Shown here: one piece after another, positions 47,832-56,983 of the stretch
Layout of the letters: every line of letters begins with the position of its first letter
Position numbering within the stretch: position 1 is the first letter of the stretch
Assembly: GCF_016765775.1 (NCBI RefSeq)
Contig: NZ_JAESVN010000004.1
Coordinates: forward strand, 248,001-312,000
From: Szabonella alba
GTDB lineage: Bacteria; Pseudomonadota; Alphaproteobacteria; Rhodobacterales; Rhodobacteraceae
DNA length: 64,000 nucleotides
Reading direction: 5' to 3'
Program-made: the position numbers and the translations under genes
The notes under the pieces: generated by a model
Told to the model about the DNA's origin: nothing
The model's database searches: none
What the model saw: the letters and a program-made list of their open reading frames with translations, nothing else

Positions 47832-48133
47832 CTTGTCCTTTGATCCAGATCTATCTGGCAATTGACCGAACACAGAGACGGTTAAATCGTCCTGATTCCC
47901 ATATCGGGAAAATATTCGGTAACTTTTGGCATTAGTGCATGTGAACAGGCACGGGTTCCCCCGGGCGCACTGTTCTGCGCCCCCTCGTGTAACCTTGCCG
48001 GGGGACCTGAGACAAGCAGATTCTGCCCTGAATGCGCTGAATTCCGCGCGAGGACCGGGGATTTTGCCGATTGTGGCAGAAAGTCACCAGTTGCGGCGCC
48101 AATCGCACGCCGATCCGTGCAGCTTGGGACGGG
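47832..48133. other. Region between DUF4167 start and prmC
   Basis: The first ~100 nt (47850-47940) are AT-rich relative to the neighbourhood and include TTAAATCG and AATATTCGG, a plausible promoter zone for the DUF4167 gene. The remaining ~190 nt lie behind the prmC stop; short frames there have no ribosome-binding sites and I see no gene. Confidence 0.5.
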
Positions 48134-48964
48134 TCAGGGATTTTCACCCGCGACAACGCGGTCACGCCCATCCAGATCAGGCAGAATCGTGATCTTCTGC
48201 ATTCCGGCGGCGCGCAGCAGGTCGGCAACCGCCCTGCCCTGTGCAGGTCCGATTTCCAGCAACACCCGCCCCCCCGGTGCCAGATGGCGCCCAAGACCCG
48301 GTGCAATCGCGCGATAGGCATCCAGCCCGTCGCCGCCGGGGGTCAGCGCCAGATGCGGCTCCCAGTTGCGCACCTCGGGCGACAGGTCTGCCATTTCGCA
48401 GGCGGTGATATAGGGCGGGTTCGAGACGATCAGATCGAAGGTTCCCGTCACACCCGCATACCAGTCCGACAAGGCAAAGGCCGCGCGATCAGCAACGCCA
48501 AGGCCGTTTGCATTGCGCGACGCAATCGCCAGCGCATCGGGTGAAAGATCCACCCCCAGACCTGTGGCCTCGGGACGATCAGCCAGCAATGTGACAAGGA
48601 TCGCCCCCGATCCGGTGCCCAGATCCAGCACCCGATGGAACGGGCGGGCCAATGCTGCGGCGATCAGAGTTTCGGTCTCGGGGCGCGGGTCCAGAACCTC
48701 GGGGCCCACGGTGAAATCCCGCCCCCAGAAGGCCCGCCGCCCGGTCAGATGCGACAGGGGTTCGCGCGCCGCGCGCCGCGCAACCAGCGCCTGAAACCGA
48801 TCCGCCACCGCCGGATCCGCCGCGCCCTCCATTTCAAGGATCATCCGGTCGGGCGCGATGCCGCGCGCATGGGCCAGAAGCAGCCGCGCATCCCGCGCAG
48901 CGCCGTCAACCCCCGCCGCGCGCAGGGTCGATACCGCCCCGGCAAGCAGGGCCTTCCAGCTCAC
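48134..48964 (-). CDS. prmC: Release factor glutamine methyltransferase
   Basis: PrmC (276 residues) methylates the GGQ glutamine of RF1 and RF2 with SAM. It has the N-terminal helical domain ([17 protein letters not shown]), the SAM site [16 protein letters not shown] and the catalytic NPPY in [13 protein letters not shown]. The GTG start overlaps the prfA stop as GTGA, so enzyme and substrate are co-translated. Confidence 0.97.
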   Translation of the reverse strand: MSWKALLAGAVSTLRAAGVDGAARDARLLLAHARGIAPDRMILEMEGAADPAVADRFQALVARRAAREPLSHLTGRRAFWGRDFTVGPEVLDPRPETETLIAAALARPFHRVLDLGTGSGAILVTLLADRPEATGLGVDLSPDALAIASRNANGLGVADRAAFALSDWYAGVTGTFDLIVSNPPYITACEMADLSPEVRNWEPHLALTPGGDGLDAYRAIAPGLGRHLAPGGRVLLEIGPAQGRAVADLLRAAGMQKITILPDLDGRDRVVAGENP

Positions 48965-50016
48965 AGCCCGCTTTCCGCCATGCGCCGTGCCTGATCGGCC
49001 TCAACCAGCGCCTCGATCACCGGGGTCAGATCCCCCGCCATGATCTGCGACAGAGCGTAAAGCGTCAGGTTGATGCGGTGATCGGTCAGGCGACCTTGCG
49101 GAAAGTTATAGGTGCGGATGCGTTCGCTGCGATCCCCCGAACCAACCTGTGACTTGCGGTCAGCGGCCCGTTCCCCCGCCACCCGGTCGCGTTCCAGTTC
49201 AAACAGCCGCGCGCGCAGCACCTGCATCGCGATCTCGCGGTTGCGGTGCTGCGATTTCTGCGCCGAGGTGACAATGATCCCTGTCGGCAGATGGGTGATG
49301 CGCACGGCGGAATCGGTAGTGTTCACATGCTGCCCGCCCGCCCCCGAGGCGCGCATCGTGTCGATGCGGATATCGGCGGCGGGGATGTCCAGCTCCACGT
49401 CCTCGGCCTCGGGCAGCACGGCGACGGTTGCGGCGGATGTATGGATCCGCCCCCCCGCCTCGGTCTCGGGCACACGCTGGACGCGGTGCACACCGGATTC
49501 GAATTTCAGCCGGGCAAAAACACCCTCGCCCTGCACATGGGCCACGAGTTCGCGCAAGCCGCCCAGATCGCTTTCCTGCATCTCGAGGATCTCGAACCGC
49601 CAGCCCTGCGTTTCGGCATAGCGCTGATACATGCGCAAAAGGTCTGCAGCGAAAAGGGCCGCTTCCTCGCCCCCCGTTCCGGGACGGATTTCCAGAATGG
49701 CCGGGCGCGCATCCGCGGCGTCGCGCGGCAGCAGGGCCAGCCGCAGCGCCTGTTCCAGTTCGGGGATGCGGGCGCGCAGCGCGGGCATTTCTTCCTCGGC
49801 CAGCGCGCGCATCTCGGGATCGGCCAGCATCTGTTCCGCCTCGGTCAGATCGCCCAACGCCCGGCGATAGGCGGCGATCTGGCTGACGACGGGCTTCAGT
49901 TCACTGTATTCGCGGCTGATCCGCGCGATATCGGCAGGCGGGGCGCCAGCGCCAAGCAACGCCTCGAGATAGTCGAAGCGCGCGGTGATCTGGGCAAGGG
50001 TATCTAGCGGAACCAT
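48961..50016 (-). CDS. prfA: Peptide chain release factor 1
   Basis: RF1 (351 residues) reads UAA and UAG. GGQ lies in [20 protein letters not shown], and the tripeptide-anticodon loop in [19 protein letters not shown], with P-x-T as PET. The ATG at 50016 is favoured by length; an in-frame reading 21 codons longer is excluded. prmC follows directly. Confidence 0.97.
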   Translation of the reverse strand: MVPLDTLAQITARFDYLEALLGAGAPPADIARISREYSELKPVVSQIAAYRRALGDLTEAEQMLADPEMRALAEEEMPALRARIPELEQALRLALLPRDAADARPAILEIRPGTGGEEAALFAADLLRMYQRYAETQGWRFEILEMQESDLGGLRELVAHVQGEGVFARLKFESGVHRVQRVPETEAGGRIHTSAATVAVLPEAEDVELDIPAADIRIDTMRASGAGGQHVNTTDSAVRITHLPTGIIVTSAQKSQHRNREIAMQVLRARLFELERDRVAGERAADRKSQVGSGDRSERIRTYNFPQGRLTDHRINLTLYALSQIMAGDLTPVIEALVEADQARRMAESGL

Positions 50017-50349
50017 GCCCGGTCCCTTGGCGCAAGCCCGCCAAGGCGTCAAGGCCCGAGCGGCAATCACGGGTGTCAATCGCGGGCGGCTATCTTGGGC
50101 AGTAGGCCACGACAGATGGCCCGCCCACCGGCGCCGGTCGCTCTGATCTTGTCGGTAATGAGGGATTCAGCAACGGGTGGCGGATTTTCAGGGAACGGAA
50201 CCGCCTTCGCGGCGTTGTCTGCTGAGCGTCGGACTATTGTTTTACTGACATTGTGCCTGCCCCGGTCTGTTCCGGATCCGCAAGGTCGTGTGTTATTCGC
50301 CACTGTTCTTATCCCGACCTGCCTGAACCCCGAGCCTGCGGAGACCCGA
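50017..50349. other. Divergent region between prfA and the AI-2E-type permease gene
   Basis: This 333-nt spacer should hold two promoters. An AT-richer patch lies at about 50230-50255 (ATTGTTTTACTGACATTG), facing the permease gene. The frame of the permease remains open through the whole stretch, but the translated residues look unlike a membrane-protein N terminus. No RNA or small gene recognised. Confidence 0.5.
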
Positions 50350-51513
50350 TTGCCCCCCGATCAGACCAGATTTCCCTTTTCCGTCGCGTCGCAAACGGGT
50401 TCGGCCCGCTGGGCGCTGATCGGCATTTTCATCATCCTTGCCTTTGCCGCGCTGGCCGCCGGCCGGGCCTTCCTGATGCCGGTCACTCTGGCCATCCTGC
50501 TGTTTTTCGTTTTTGTGCCCCTGCGGCGCAAACTGGACCGGCGCGGCGTTCCGCCCTCGGTTTCCGCTGCGGCGGTGGTGCTGATCCTGATCGCGGTGCT
50601 GGTTATGCTGGTCACATTGCTGTCGGGTCCGGCTGGCGGGCTGATTGACAATCTGCCAATGATCACCGGCCGCCTTGAAGCGCAGTTCGAAGCGCTGCGC
50701 GGCACCTTCGGGGCCATCGAGACGGCGCTTGAACAGATGTCCGATGAAGACGCGGAATCCCCGGTCAGCGGGGTTGAAACCCTGCTTTCGGTGCTGGCCG
50801 CGACGCCATCACTGATCGCGCAGACCTCGCTTGTGCTGTTCCTGCTGTTCTTCCTCTTGGCCTCTGGCGATCTGCTTTACCTCAAGATCGTGCAAAGCTT
50901 CGACAGTCTGGGTGACAAGCGGCGCGCCTATGGGGCACTGCGTGAGATCGAGGACAGTCTGGGCAGCTATCTGGGGTCGATCACCCTGATCAATGCAGCC
51001 CTCGGCCTGTCCATCGGCACGCTGATGTGGATCTGGGGCATGCCCTCGCCGGTGCTGTTCGGCACAATGGCCTTTCTTTTGAACTTCATTCCCTATCTTG
51101 GCGCGGTCGCGGGCACGGCCATCGCGACCTTCGTGGCACTGCTGACCTTTCCGGGGTTCCAGATCCCGGCGCTGGTGGGCATCAGCTACTTCGCGCTGAC
51201 CACGATCGAGGGGCAGCTTGTCACCCCCTATTTCGTGTCGCGCCGTTTGCAGATGAATACGGTTGTGGTGTTTCTGGCCGTGGCGATGTGGGCCTGGCTC
51301 TGGTCGGTGATCGGCATGATTGTCGCGGTGCCCGTTCTGGTTGTGGCATCTGTGATCTGTGACCATGTGCCGGGCCTGGAAAAACTGGGGAACTTCCTTT
51401 GGGGGCAGGATCCGCCGCCGATCGACGCCGCGCGCACGGACACCGTGGCGGAGCAGCCTCCCGCCACGACGGCACCCGCCGATCCGCACGCCCCGCCGGA
51501 CCGGCCCGCCTGA
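50350..51513 (+). CDS. AI-2E family (PerM-type) membrane permease
   Basis: The 387-residue protein has about eight predicted membrane segments (ALIGIFIILAFAALAAGRAFL, PVTLAILLFFVF, SAAAVVLILIAVLVMLVTLL and onward) and the family motifs LGLSIGTLMWIWGMPSPVLFG, FIPYLGAVAGT and GQLVTPYFVSRRLQMNTVVVFL. Members include putative autoinducer-2 exporters and Na+/H+ antiporters, so the substrate is open. The start is TTG at 50350, chosen for GGAG at 50340-50343 with a 6-nt spacer. The last ~35 residues are a Pro/Ala-rich tail. Confidence 0.85.
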   Translation: MPPDQTRFPFSVASQTGSARWALIGIFIILAFAALAAGRAFLMPVTLAILLFFVFVPLRRKLDRRGVPPSVSAAAVVLILIAVLVMLVTLLSGPAGGLIDNLPMITGRLEAQFEALRGTFGAIETALEQMSDEDAESPVSGVETLLSVLAATPSLIAQTSLVLFLLFFLLASGDLLYLKIVQSFDSLGDKRRAYGALREIEDSLGSYLGSITLINAALGLSIGTLMWIWGMPSPVLFGTMAFLLNFIPYLGAVAGTAIATFVALLTFPGFQIPALVGISYFALTTIEGQLVTPYFVSRRLQMNTVVVFLAVAMWAWLWSVIGMIVAVPVLVVASVICDHVPGLEKLGNFLWGQDPPPIDAARTDTVAEQPPATTAPADPHAPPDRPA

Positions 51514-51579
51514 CACAGCTGGGACCGGCCAGATCTGGGCCAGACGCTGCCCCGATCCGCGTCCCGAGCCCTGCCCACG

Positions 51580-51609
51580 CAGCCCTGACCTGACAGGGCT
51601 GGCCTTTTT
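51580..51609 (+). terminator. Rho-independent terminator after the AI-2E-type permease gene
   Basis: CAGCCCTG-ACCTGA-CAGGGCTG, then GCC and TTTTT, 67 nt after the permease stop. Confidence 0.88.
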
Positions 51610-51654
51610 AATCCTATTGGCTAGACTGCCAGTCCCTTTTCACTGGAGTGACCG

Positions 51655-53055
51655 ATGCTCGACCTCAAGACCCTGCCCGGCCCCGATGACCTGTGGCAGA
51701 TGGACCGCGATCACGCCCTGCACCCCTGGACCAATTTCGGCCCGTTCGAACGCGACGGCGCCCTTGTGATGGACCGGGGTGAAGGCTGCTGGCTGTGGGA
51801 TGCCGGCGGGCGACGGTATTTTGATGCCGTGGGCGGCATGTGGTGCACCAATATCGGCCTTGGCCGGCGTGAGATCGCTGAAACCATGGCCGAACAGGCA
51901 CTGAAACTGGGGTTTTCCAATTCCTTCGTCGACACGACCAACGGCCCCTCGGCCCGGCTGGCGGCGAAACTGGCCAGCCTTGCGCCCGGTGATCTGAACC
52001 GCGTGCACTTCACCACAGGCGGATCCACCGCAATCGATACCGCCTATCGGATGGTGCATTTCTTTCAAAGCTGCATGGGGCGCCCGGATAAGACACAGGT
52101 GATTGCCCGCGATTACAGCTATCACGGATCGACCTATATCTCGCAAAGCATCGGCAAGCGCCCCGGCGACCGCGTGCCGCAATTCCGCTACAAGGAAAGC
52201 GGCATCCACCATATCAGCGTGCCGAATTTCTACCGCGCGCCCGAAGGCATGGATGAAGCCGCCTTCTGCGATCATCTGGTGGCCGAGTTCGAGGCGAAAC
52301 TGGCCGAGATCGGGCCGGACAATGTGGGGGGTTTCTTTGCCGAGCCGATTCAGGCTTCGGGCGGGGTGATCGTGCCGCCCGAGGGCTATCTGCCGCGCAT
52401 CGCGGCGATCTGCCGCCAGCATGACATCCTGTTCATCGCTGATGAGGTGGTCACCGCCTTCGGTCGGATCGGGCACTGGTTTGCAAGTCTTTCGGAATTC
52501 GGTATCCAGCCCGATATGATCACCTCTGCCAAGGGCCTGACCTCGGGCTATATCCCCTTGGGTGCGCTGATCTTCTCAGATCGCATCTGGCAGGCCATGG
52601 CCGCCGATGGCGAACGCTGGTTCACATCCGGTTTCACCTATTCGGGCCATCCGGTTGCCTGTGCTGTGGCGCTGAAGAATATCGAGATCATCGAATCCGA
52701 GGGCATCCTTGAAAACGTGATGACCGTGGGCGCGGAATTCGAAGCGCGGATGAAGCGGCTGACCGATCTGCCGATGGTGGGTGATGTGCGGGGCCGTAAA
52801 TTCATGATCTGCGTGGAAAATGTCGCCGACAAGTCCAGCCGTGAATTGCTGCCCGAGGAACTGGACGTGGGCAAGCGCATCGCAAATGCGGCCGAGGCGA
52901 TGGGGCTGATGGTGCGCCCGCTGGGGCATCTGAATGTCATGTCACCGCCCTTGATCCTGACTCTGGATGATGTGGCCTTTGTCGGCGACACGCTTGAGAC
53001 GGCAATCCGCAAGGTGGCCGATGACCTGACGCGCGAGGGCGTGCGGCTTTCGTGA
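51655..53055 (+). CDS. Class III omega-aminotransferase
   Basis: The 466-residue PLP enzyme belongs to the class III aminotransferases (SpuC/omega-amino acid:pyruvate group). Features are GMWCTNIGLGRREIAE, HFTTGGSTAIDTAYR, YSYHGSTY, IADEVVTAFGRIG and Lys293 in MITSAKGLTSGYIPLGA as the PLP lysine. With an agmatinase-family gene downstream, a diamine such as putrescine is a plausible amino donor (inferred); beta-alanine or taurine type substrates are also possible. GGAG is 6 nt before the ATG. Confidence 0.9.
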   Translation: MLDLKTLPGPDDLWQMDRDHALHPWTNFGPFERDGALVMDRGEGCWLWDAGGRRYFDAVGGMWCTNIGLGRREIAETMAEQALKLGFSNSFVDTTNGPSARLAAKLASLAPGDLNRVHFTTGGSTAIDTAYRMVHFFQSCMGRPDKTQVIARDYSYHGSTYISQSIGKRPGDRVPQFRYKESGIHHISVPNFYRAPEGMDEAAFCDHLVAEFEAKLAEIGPDNVGGFFAEPIQASGGVIVPPEGYLPRIAAICRQHDILFIADEVVTAFGRIGHWFASLSEFGIQPDMITSAKGLTSGYIPLGALIFSDRIWQAMAADGERWFTSGFTYSGHPVACAVALKNIEIIESEGILENVMTVGAEFEARMKRLTDLPMVGDVRGRKFMICVENVADKSSRELLPEELDVGKRIANAAEAMGLMVRPLGHLNVMSPPLILTLDDVAFVGDTLETAIRKVADDLTREGVRLS

Positions 53056-53134
53056 CGGGGGTATCGGATTGCACCCACCGGCGCGTTTTTGTGCCGGTGG
53101 GTCAGCCCGGAAGAACCGCAGTGCGAGGGCGAAG

Positions 53135-53202
53135 GGGGGGCGCTGCCCCCCTCTTTGGCTGCGCCAAATTCACCCCCCGGGATATTTGGGGACAGCAAAA
53201 GG
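53135..53202 (-). repeat. GC-rich intergenic double-hairpin element, copy 3
   Basis: Inverted relative to copies 1 and 2. On the minus strand it reads CTTTTGCTGTCC, AAATATCCCGGGGGG (53173-53187), hairpin TTTGGC-GCA-GCCAAA (53154-53168), then GGGGGGC-AGC-GCCCCCC (53135-53151). The first stem has a completely different sequence from copies 1 and 2 but the same length and triloop. Confidence 0.85.
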
Positions 53203-53261
53203 CGCTTGAGGGCTTCACAGGCCATCGCCCTGCTTTCCTGATGCGCCCCGCTTGACAGCCC

Positions 53262-53291
53262 CCGGATGCGGCGCTTTGCTGCCGCATCCGG
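53262..53291. promoter_or_regulatory. Perfect 11-bp hairpin upstream of the agmatinase-family gene
   Basis: CCGGATGCGGC / GCCGCATCCGG with loop GCTTTGCT ends 54 nt before the start codon at 53346. There is no T-run. It could be a terminator for the aminotransferase transcript or a leader structure of the next gene. Confidence 0.5.
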
Positions 53292-53345
53292 ATCGCTGGC
53301 GTCTCCGGGGCCCGAACGACGCCTTTCCCTTGAAGGAAACCGTTG

Positions 53346-54311
53346 ATGGCACTGGAAGACGCGAAATCCGAGATTGATTTGGCCTTTACACGCCGCGAAT
53401 TGCGCGGCCTTGCCTTTGAGAATGCCTTTGGCGGCGCCACCAGTTTCCTGCGCCGCCGCTACACGAAAGATCTGACCGGCGTCGATCTGGCGATCACCGG
53501 CATTCCCTTCGATCAGGCGGTGACGCATCGCACCGGCACCCGTTTCGGCCCCCGCGCGATCCGTGAGGCGTCAGCCCTGCAACCCTTCGATCCGCCCTTT
53601 GGCTGGGGCACCGACCCGCTGGAGGAGATGGCCATTGTCGATTACGGCGACATGGCATTCGACTATGCCAAGGTTTCGGATTTTCCCGATGCGCTGACCG
53701 CGCATATCAGGGGTATCCTTGCCGCCGGGCCGGGTGTGATCTCACTGGGCGGCGATCACTATGTGACCTATCCCATCCTGCGCGCCTTTGCCGAGAAATA
53801 CGGCCCCCTCAGCCTGATCCAGTTCGATGCCCATTCCGACCTCTGGGCCGATGATGACCTGACGCGCATCGACCATGGCACGATGAGCTACAAGGCCGTC
53901 AAGACCGGGCTGATCGACCCTGCAACCTCGGTCCAGATCGGCATCCGCACCCATTGCGATGATTATCTGGGCGTCAATGTGATCGACGCGCCCGAACTGC
54001 ACCGGGACGGGGTGGAGGCCGCGATTGCCAAGGCCCGCGCCATCGTGGGCGACCGGCCCTGCTATATCACCTTCGATATCGACGCGCTGGACCCTGCTTT
54101 TGCGCCCGGCACCGGCACGCCGGTCTGGGGCGGCATGGCAAGCTGGCAGGCCGCCGCACTCCTGCGGGGGCTGGCGGGGGTCAATATGGTGGGCGGCGAT
54201 GTGGTCGAGGTCTCCCCCCCCTATGACCATGCGCTGATGACTGCAGTGGCGGGGGCGCATGTCGCGCATGACCTGATCTGCCTTTATCACTGGGCGCATC
54301 ACCGTAAATGA
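53346..54311 (+). CDS. speB: Agmatinase-family ureohydrolase
   Basis: The 321-residue binuclear-Mn enzyme has all metal ligands: His138 in GGDHYVTYP, Asp161/His163/Asp165 in FDAHSDLW, and Asp244/Asp246 in FDIDALDPAFAPGTGTP. Family members hydrolyse agmatine to putrescine and urea or act on guanidinobutyrate or related guanidino acids; the sequence alone does not settle this. The neighbouring omega-aminotransferase fits putrescine or guanidino-compound breakdown. AAGGA lies 8 nt before the ATG. Its stop overlaps the DUF1499 start as ATGA. Confidence 0.88.
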   Translation: MALEDAKSEIDLAFTRRELRGLAFENAFGGATSFLRRRYTKDLTGVDLAITGIPFDQAVTHRTGTRFGPRAIREASALQPFDPPFGWGTDPLEEMAIVDYGDMAFDYAKVSDFPDALTAHIRGILAAGPGVISLGGDHYVTYPILRAFAEKYGPLSLIQFDAHSDLWADDDLTRIDHGTMSYKAVKTGLIDPATSVQIGIRTHCDDYLGVNVIDAPELHRDGVEAAIAKARAIVGDRPCYITFDIDALDPAFAPGTGTPVWGGMASWQAAALLRGLAGVNMVGGDVVEVSPPYDHALMTAVAGAHVAHDLICLYHWAHHRK

Positions 54312-54766
54312 CCGGAGGCCACCGCATGTGGGCAATCATCCTTCTTCTGGCCTTGATCGCGGCGGCGGCTTGGATCCGGCTGGCCCCGACCGATCCTGCC
54401 GACTGGCATGTTGCGCTGGATATACAGGACGCCACCGGCCCTTGTGGCCCCGATGCAGTGATCCCGATGACAGGTGCGGCCCAGGCGGCCTGTCTGGTTT
54501 CGGGAACACCGGATGCCGCGCTGGCGCGGCTGGCGGGGATTGCCGAGGCCAGCCCCCGCACAAGCCGCATCGCGGGCAGCCCGGAGGAGGGGCGCATCAC
54601 ATGGGTCGCGCGGTCAGCACTTTGGGGCTTTCCCGATTACATCACCGCCGAAGCCCGGCCCGAGGGGAACGGCGCGCAACTCGATATCCTGTCGCGCCTG
54701 CGCTTCGGGCGCAGCGATCTGGGGGTAAATGCGGCCCGGCTGCGCGACTGGCTGGACCGCTACTGA
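54308..54766 (+). CDS. DUF1499 membrane-anchored protein
   Basis: The 152-residue protein has one N-terminal hydrophobic helix (about 7-24, MWAIILLLALIAAAAWI) and a DUF1499 domain: ASPRTSRIAGSPEEGRITWVARSALWGFPDYITAEAR and LDILSRLRFGRSDLGVNAARLRDWL. Function unknown. Translationally coupled to speB. Confidence 0.88.
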   Translation: MTGGHRMWAIILLLALIAAAAWIRLAPTDPADWHVALDIQDATGPCGPDAVIPMTGAAQAACLVSGTPDAALARLAGIAEASPRTSRIAGSPEEGRITWVARSALWGFPDYITAEARPEGNGAQLDILSRLRFGRSDLGVNAARLRDWLDRY

Positions 54767-54785
54767 CCCGTCAGCCAGGCAGTTG

Positions 54786-55961
54786 TCAGGCGGGCGGCTG
54801 CGCGCGTTCGACCAGCCGCGCAAAGAAAGATGCCCCCAATGGTGCGACCTCATCATTGAAATCAAAGGCCGCGTGGTGCAGCCCGGCCCCCGGCCCGCTG
54901 CCCATGAAGAAATAGGCCCCCGGACGCGCCTCAAGCATATAGCTGAAATCCTCGGACCCCATTTCACGGCCCCCATTCAGGTTCACCGCATCCGGCCCCG
55001 CCACCTCGGCCGCGACGTCTCCGGCGAAAAGCGCCTGTGCCTCATGGTTCACGGTCGCGGGGTAACCCCAGTCGTAATCCACCTCGGCCCGGACGCCGAA
55101 TGCCGCCGCATGGCCCGCGACGATCTCATGGAACCGCCGCTTCAGCATCTCGCGCACATCGGGTTTGAAACAGCGGATCGTGGCGCAGAACCAGCCATCC
55201 TCGGGGATGATGTTCGAGGCCGATCCGGTATGGATCTGCGTCACCGAGACAACCGCCTCATCATGCGCCGAAAGGTTGCGCGACAGGATGGTTTGCAGCG
55301 ATTGCACCATGGCGACGATGGCCACCACCGGATCGACGCATTCATGCGGATTGGCGCCATGCCCGCCCTTGCCGGTAACCTTGACGGTGGCCGTATCGAC
55401 CGAGGCCATCAGCTCGCCGGTCGTGCCCTGAAAATGGCCGAAGGGCACATTGGGCGCGTTGTGGATGCCAAAGACCTGGCCGATGCCGAAACGGTCCATC
55501 ACGCCCTCCTGCACCATGACCTGCCCGCCGCCGCCATCTTCCTCGGCGGGCTGGAACAGCAGCGCCACCTTGCCCGCAAAGCGCCGCGTCTCGCACAGGT
55601 ATTTCGCCGCCCCCAAGAGCATCGCCACATGGCCGTCATGGCCACAGGCATGCATCTTGCCGGGCCGGGTCGAGGCATGGTCGGCCCCGGTCAGTTCGGT
55701 GATCGGCAGCGCATCCATATCGGCCCGCAGCCCGATCACCGGGCCGTTCCCCTGCTCGGCGCCCTGCCCGTTGATGATGGCGACCACGCCTGAGGTCGCG
55801 ATCCCTTCATGGATTTCATCCACGCCGAATTCGCGCAGCCGCGCCACGATGAAGGCGGCGGTTTCATGGCAGTCGAAGGCCAGTTCCGGATAGCGGTGCA
55901 AATGCTGGCGCCAGCCCTTCATCTCATCGGCATAACCGGCAATGGCATTGAGAACGGGCAT
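54786..55961 (-). CDS. M20D family amidohydrolase (hippurate hydrolase/N-acyl amino acid amidohydrolase)
   Basis: The 391-residue metallopeptidase-fold amidohydrolase has MHACGHDGHVAMLLGAAKYL (metal Cys/His ligands), FQPAEEDGGGGQ (catalytic Glu) and GSEDFSYMLEARPGAY near the C terminus. Relatives hydrolyse N-acyl or hippurate-type amides; the physiological substrate is unknown. AAGGAG is 6 nt before the ATG at 55961. It converges with the DUF1499 gene and is divergent from mazG with 63 nt between. Confidence 0.92.
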   Translation of the reverse strand: MPVLNAIAGYADEMKGWRQHLHRYPELAFDCHETAAFIVARLREFGVDEIHEGIATSGVVAIINGQGAEQGNGPVIGLRADMDALPITELTGADHASTRPGKMHACGHDGHVAMLLGAAKYLCETRRFAGKVALLFQPAEEDGGGGQVMVQEGVMDRFGIGQVFGIHNAPNVPFGHFQGTTGELMASVDTATVKVTGKGGHGANPHECVDPVVAIVAMVQSLQTILSRNLSAHDEAVVSVTQIHTGSASNIIPEDGWFCATIRCFKPDVREMLKRRFHEIVAGHAAAFGVRAEVDYDWGYPATVNHEAQALFAGDVAAEVAGPDAVNLNGGREMGSEDFSYMLEARPGAYFFMGSGPGAGLHHAAFDFNDEVAPLGASFFARLVERAQPPA

Positions 55962-56024
55962 GGTGGACTCCTTCGGGCGCGAACGGTTAAGCCGGGACAG
56001 AACCCCAAATCGCAAGGCCATGCA

Positions 56025-56900
56025 ATGCCCCTTTCCCGCAGCGCCCAACCCCGCAGACCGATGCCCCGATCCGACAGCGATGCGCTGATTGCCGATCCTG
56101 CGGGCGGGATGGATCGGCTGTTGGAAATCATGGCCCGGTTGCGCGACCCCGAAACCGGCTGTCCTTGGGATATTCAGCAGGATTTCGCCTCGATCGCCCC
56201 TTATACGGTCGAAGAGGCGCATGAGGTGGCGGATGCGATCGAACGGCAGGATTGGGCCGATCTGCGTGGCGAACTGGGCGATCTGCTGCTGCAGACGGTG
56301 TTTCATGCCCGGATCGCCCAGGATGCGGGCCTTTTTGACTTTGACGATGTGGCGCGCGCGATCTGCGACAAGATGATCGCACGGCATCCGCATGTCTTTG
56401 GCAGCGACAGCCGCGACAAGACCCCCGAACAGCAGACCGCGGATTGGGAGGCGATCAAGGCCGCCGAACGTGCAGGCAAGGCCGAGACCGGCGTGCTGGA
56501 TGGAATCGCCCTTGGCCTGCCTGCCCTGACGCGGGCGCTGAAATTGCAAAAACGCGCGGAAAGGGTGGGCTTCGACTGGCCCTCGACCGATGAGGTTCTG
56601 GCCAAGATCACCGAGGAAGCGGCCGAACTGACCGAGGCGCGCGAGAGCCTGACCCAGGCCGAGGTCGAGGAGGAGTTCGGCGATCTTCTGTTCGTCATGG
56701 CCAATCTTGCCCGCCATCTGCAGGTTGACCCCGAGGCCGCCCTGCGCGCCGCCAATGCGAAATTCACGCGCCGTTTCAGACGGATCGAGGAGGTTCTGGC
56801 CGAAAGCGGCAAGACACCCGCCCAAAGCGATCTGGCGGAAATGGACGGGTTGTGGAACCGCGCCAAGGCCGAGGAGAAGGCGCGAAAGGCGCGATCCTGA
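56025..56900 (+). CDS. mazG: Nucleoside triphosphate pyrophosphohydrolase MazG
   Basis: MazG (291 residues) hydrolyses NTPs to NMP and pyrophosphate. Both helical MazG domains are present with the metal motif E-E-x2-E...E-x2-D: EEAHEVADAIERQDWADLRG followed by ELGDLLLQTVFH, and EEAAELTEARESLTQAEVEE followed by EFGDLLFVMANLAR. RDPETGCPWDIQQDF is the family signature. ATG at 56025 (with AAGG upstream) is chosen; an in-frame ATG at 56061 is possible. Confidence 0.95.
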   Translation: MPLSRSAQPRRPMPRSDSDALIADPAGGMDRLLEIMARLRDPETGCPWDIQQDFASIAPYTVEEAHEVADAIERQDWADLRGELGDLLLQTVFHARIAQDAGLFDFDDVARAICDKMIARHPHVFGSDSRDKTPEQQTADWEAIKAAERAGKAETGVLDGIALGLPALTRALKLQKRAERVGFDWPSTDEVLAKITEEAAELTEARESLTQAEVEEEFGDLLFVMANLARHLQVDPEAALRAANAKFTRRFRRIEEVLAESGKTPAQSDLAEMDGLWNRAKAEEKARKARS

Positions 56901-56923
56901 TTTCCGACAGCTTCCATCAACTA

Positions 56924-56952
56924 TTGACTTGACTGTTTTTGTCGGGCTTAAC
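56924..56952 (+). promoter_or_regulatory. Putative promoter of the binding-protein gene
   Basis: TTGACT at 56924-56929 and CTTAAC at 56947-56952 with a 17-nt spacer, 31 nt upstream of the start codon, in a locally AT-rich stretch. The -10 match is weak. Confidence 0.4.
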
Positions 56953-56983
56953 GGCGGCGATATTCCGACAAAAGAGGTCAACC

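Noticed and set aside
47926-48321. Small frames on both strands in the DUF4167-prmC gap
   Set aside because: No ribosome-binding site, overlap with prmC or the promoter zone, and no domain-like sequence.
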